A program made the position numbers and the translations under genes. The notes under the pieces were generated by a model. It saw only the letters and a program-made list of their open reading frames with translations, was not told where the DNA came from and ran no database searches. This document shows, one piece after another, positions 63,384 to 64,000 of a DNA stretch of 64,000 bases (positions within the stretch are counted from its first letter, which is position 1; each line of letters opens with the position of its first letter). The stretch spans positions 1,661,664 to 1,725,663 of the forward strand of contig MU394051.1 in NCBI GenBank assembly GCA_022578605.1, read 5' to 3'. Origin of the DNA: Camillea tinctor (lineage: Eukaryota; Ascomycota; Sordariomycetes; Xylariales; Xylariaceae).

Positions 63384-64000
63384 CTAGTTGGGATCTAATT
63401 GCATGAATGCCGACATGGTGAAGAATAGTCCAAATGACAGCTTGTACACCGGGTCCTCCTCTAGAGCTGCTAGTATACGGGAATACCCTAGCCGCTCCTT
63501 CACCTTCAGCTGCCGCATCAGATCGATGCCGTATCTCGATGCTATCTATTTCCCCATAATCAATAAATATCACTTTTGTAGATATATAAGTCTTTATTTT
63601 CTCTTCCCATTCCATGATAGGCGCGGAGGGATGGTGGTTTAGGGTTCAGAGATATTTTATTTATGAAACAAAGAACTTACCTGCACGACGACAATAGATA
63701 TACCCAAGATAAGAACCAGCGTGCGCGAGAAGGCGGTCACGAGGACACCGGTGAGGAGGCCTTATTCCGGGGATATTAAACGTAAGCATTGGAGTCTCTA
63801 TTCCTCATAGATAGGGAAATTATACCCGCGTGGTGTGTGCTATATGCCACAGTATACAAAATCGGGAGAGAGACAAGAAATCAAAAAAAAAAAAAGGGGG
63901 AGAGGGGAGAGGACTAGGGAGAGATCTTACCGGCTATGCTACCCCCCGAGAGCTGCCTCATCATCCCCGGACTCAGCGTCCCATTATCACCCTTTTCCAA
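63384..64000 (-). CDS. FUN14-domain membrane protein, C-terminal part (5' end beyond window)
   Basis: The visible model is complement(join(63384..63545,63681..63760,63931..>64000)). The readable chain of 103 residues begins at DNGTLSPGMMRQLSGGSIAG. A hydrophobic helix follows (LLTGVLVTAFSRTLVLILG), then VVVQIASRYGIDLMRQLKV, and it ends SFGLFFTMSAFMQLDPN. This pattern of a GxxxG-like first helix, a VQ helix end and a final amphipathic helix fits fungal FUN14 family proteins, which sit in the outer mitochondrial membrane. Human FUNDC1 is a mitophagy receptor; the role of the fungal protein is less clear. The 170-nt intron contains a poly-A/poly-T run. The N-terminus is outside the window. Confidence 0.75.

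Overview
The window is nuclear DNA of a filamentous ascomycete (Pezizomycotina, most likely a Sordariomycete). Its genes carry short introns, mostly 48-120 nt, with GTAAGT/GTATGT-like donors and CTAAC-like branch sites. The protein families are typically fungal: a highly reducing polyketide synthase (PKS), a PTH11/rhodopsin-type 7TM protein and a fungal importin-13. The assignment to Sordariomycetes is an inference. I joined exons by hand, and for nearly every gene the joined length is an exact multiple of three, which is the main support for the models.

Left part (1-34.7 kb), accessory. A C2H2-like zinc-finger protein (269-2136, minus) is followed by 3.5 kb of AT-rich DNA with no gene I can support. 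The candidate secondary-metabolite cluster then contains an isocitrate lyase/PEP mutase-superfamily lyase (5632-6633), a single-pass membrane glycoprotein (8061-9004), a short-chain dehydrogenase (SDR; 10935-12001), an HxxxD acyltransferase (12231-13742, minus) and a cytochrome P450 that shares a short divergent promoter with it (14058-15817). Next come a 7TM rhodopsin-like protein (17597-18935, minus) and, divergent from it, a complete HR-PKS of about 2616 aa with the order KS-AT-DH-CMeT-ER-KR-ACP (20442-28580). A second SDR (28826-30047, minus), a small secreted six-cysteine protein (31596-31962) and an aldehyde dehydrogenase (33167-34708, minus) complete the region. A plausible working model is that the PKS builds a reduced, C-methylated chain. 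The P450, SDRs and ALDH would then change its oxidation state, and the acyltransferase would esterify or release it. The lyase may supply or remove a small acid unit. The 7TM protein could sense a signal. I see no Zn2Cys6 regulator, transporter or thioesterase inside the cluster.

A second AT-rich gene-poor stretch (34.7-38.1 kb) and an acidic hypothetical protein (38152-39063, minus) mark the change to a compact housekeeping block. That block holds ribosomal protein L32 (minus), a prenylated type I DnaJ (minus), mitochondrial Glu-tRNA synthetase (plus), COP9 signalosome subunit 5 (minus), mitochondrial ribosomal protein S10 (plus) and mitochondrial Trp-tRNA synthetase (plus). It continues with a 111-aa protein of unknown function (minus), an importin-13-like karyopherin (minus, eight exons), aminopeptidase P (plus) and the C-terminal part of a FUN14-domain protein that runs off the right edge (minus).

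The points I find most worth following are the unusual cluster composition, an imperfect 32-bp direct repeat just upstream of the PKS, a Gly in place of the heme-motif Arg in the P450, and an intron with two nested acceptors that splits the PKS dehydratase active-site motif.
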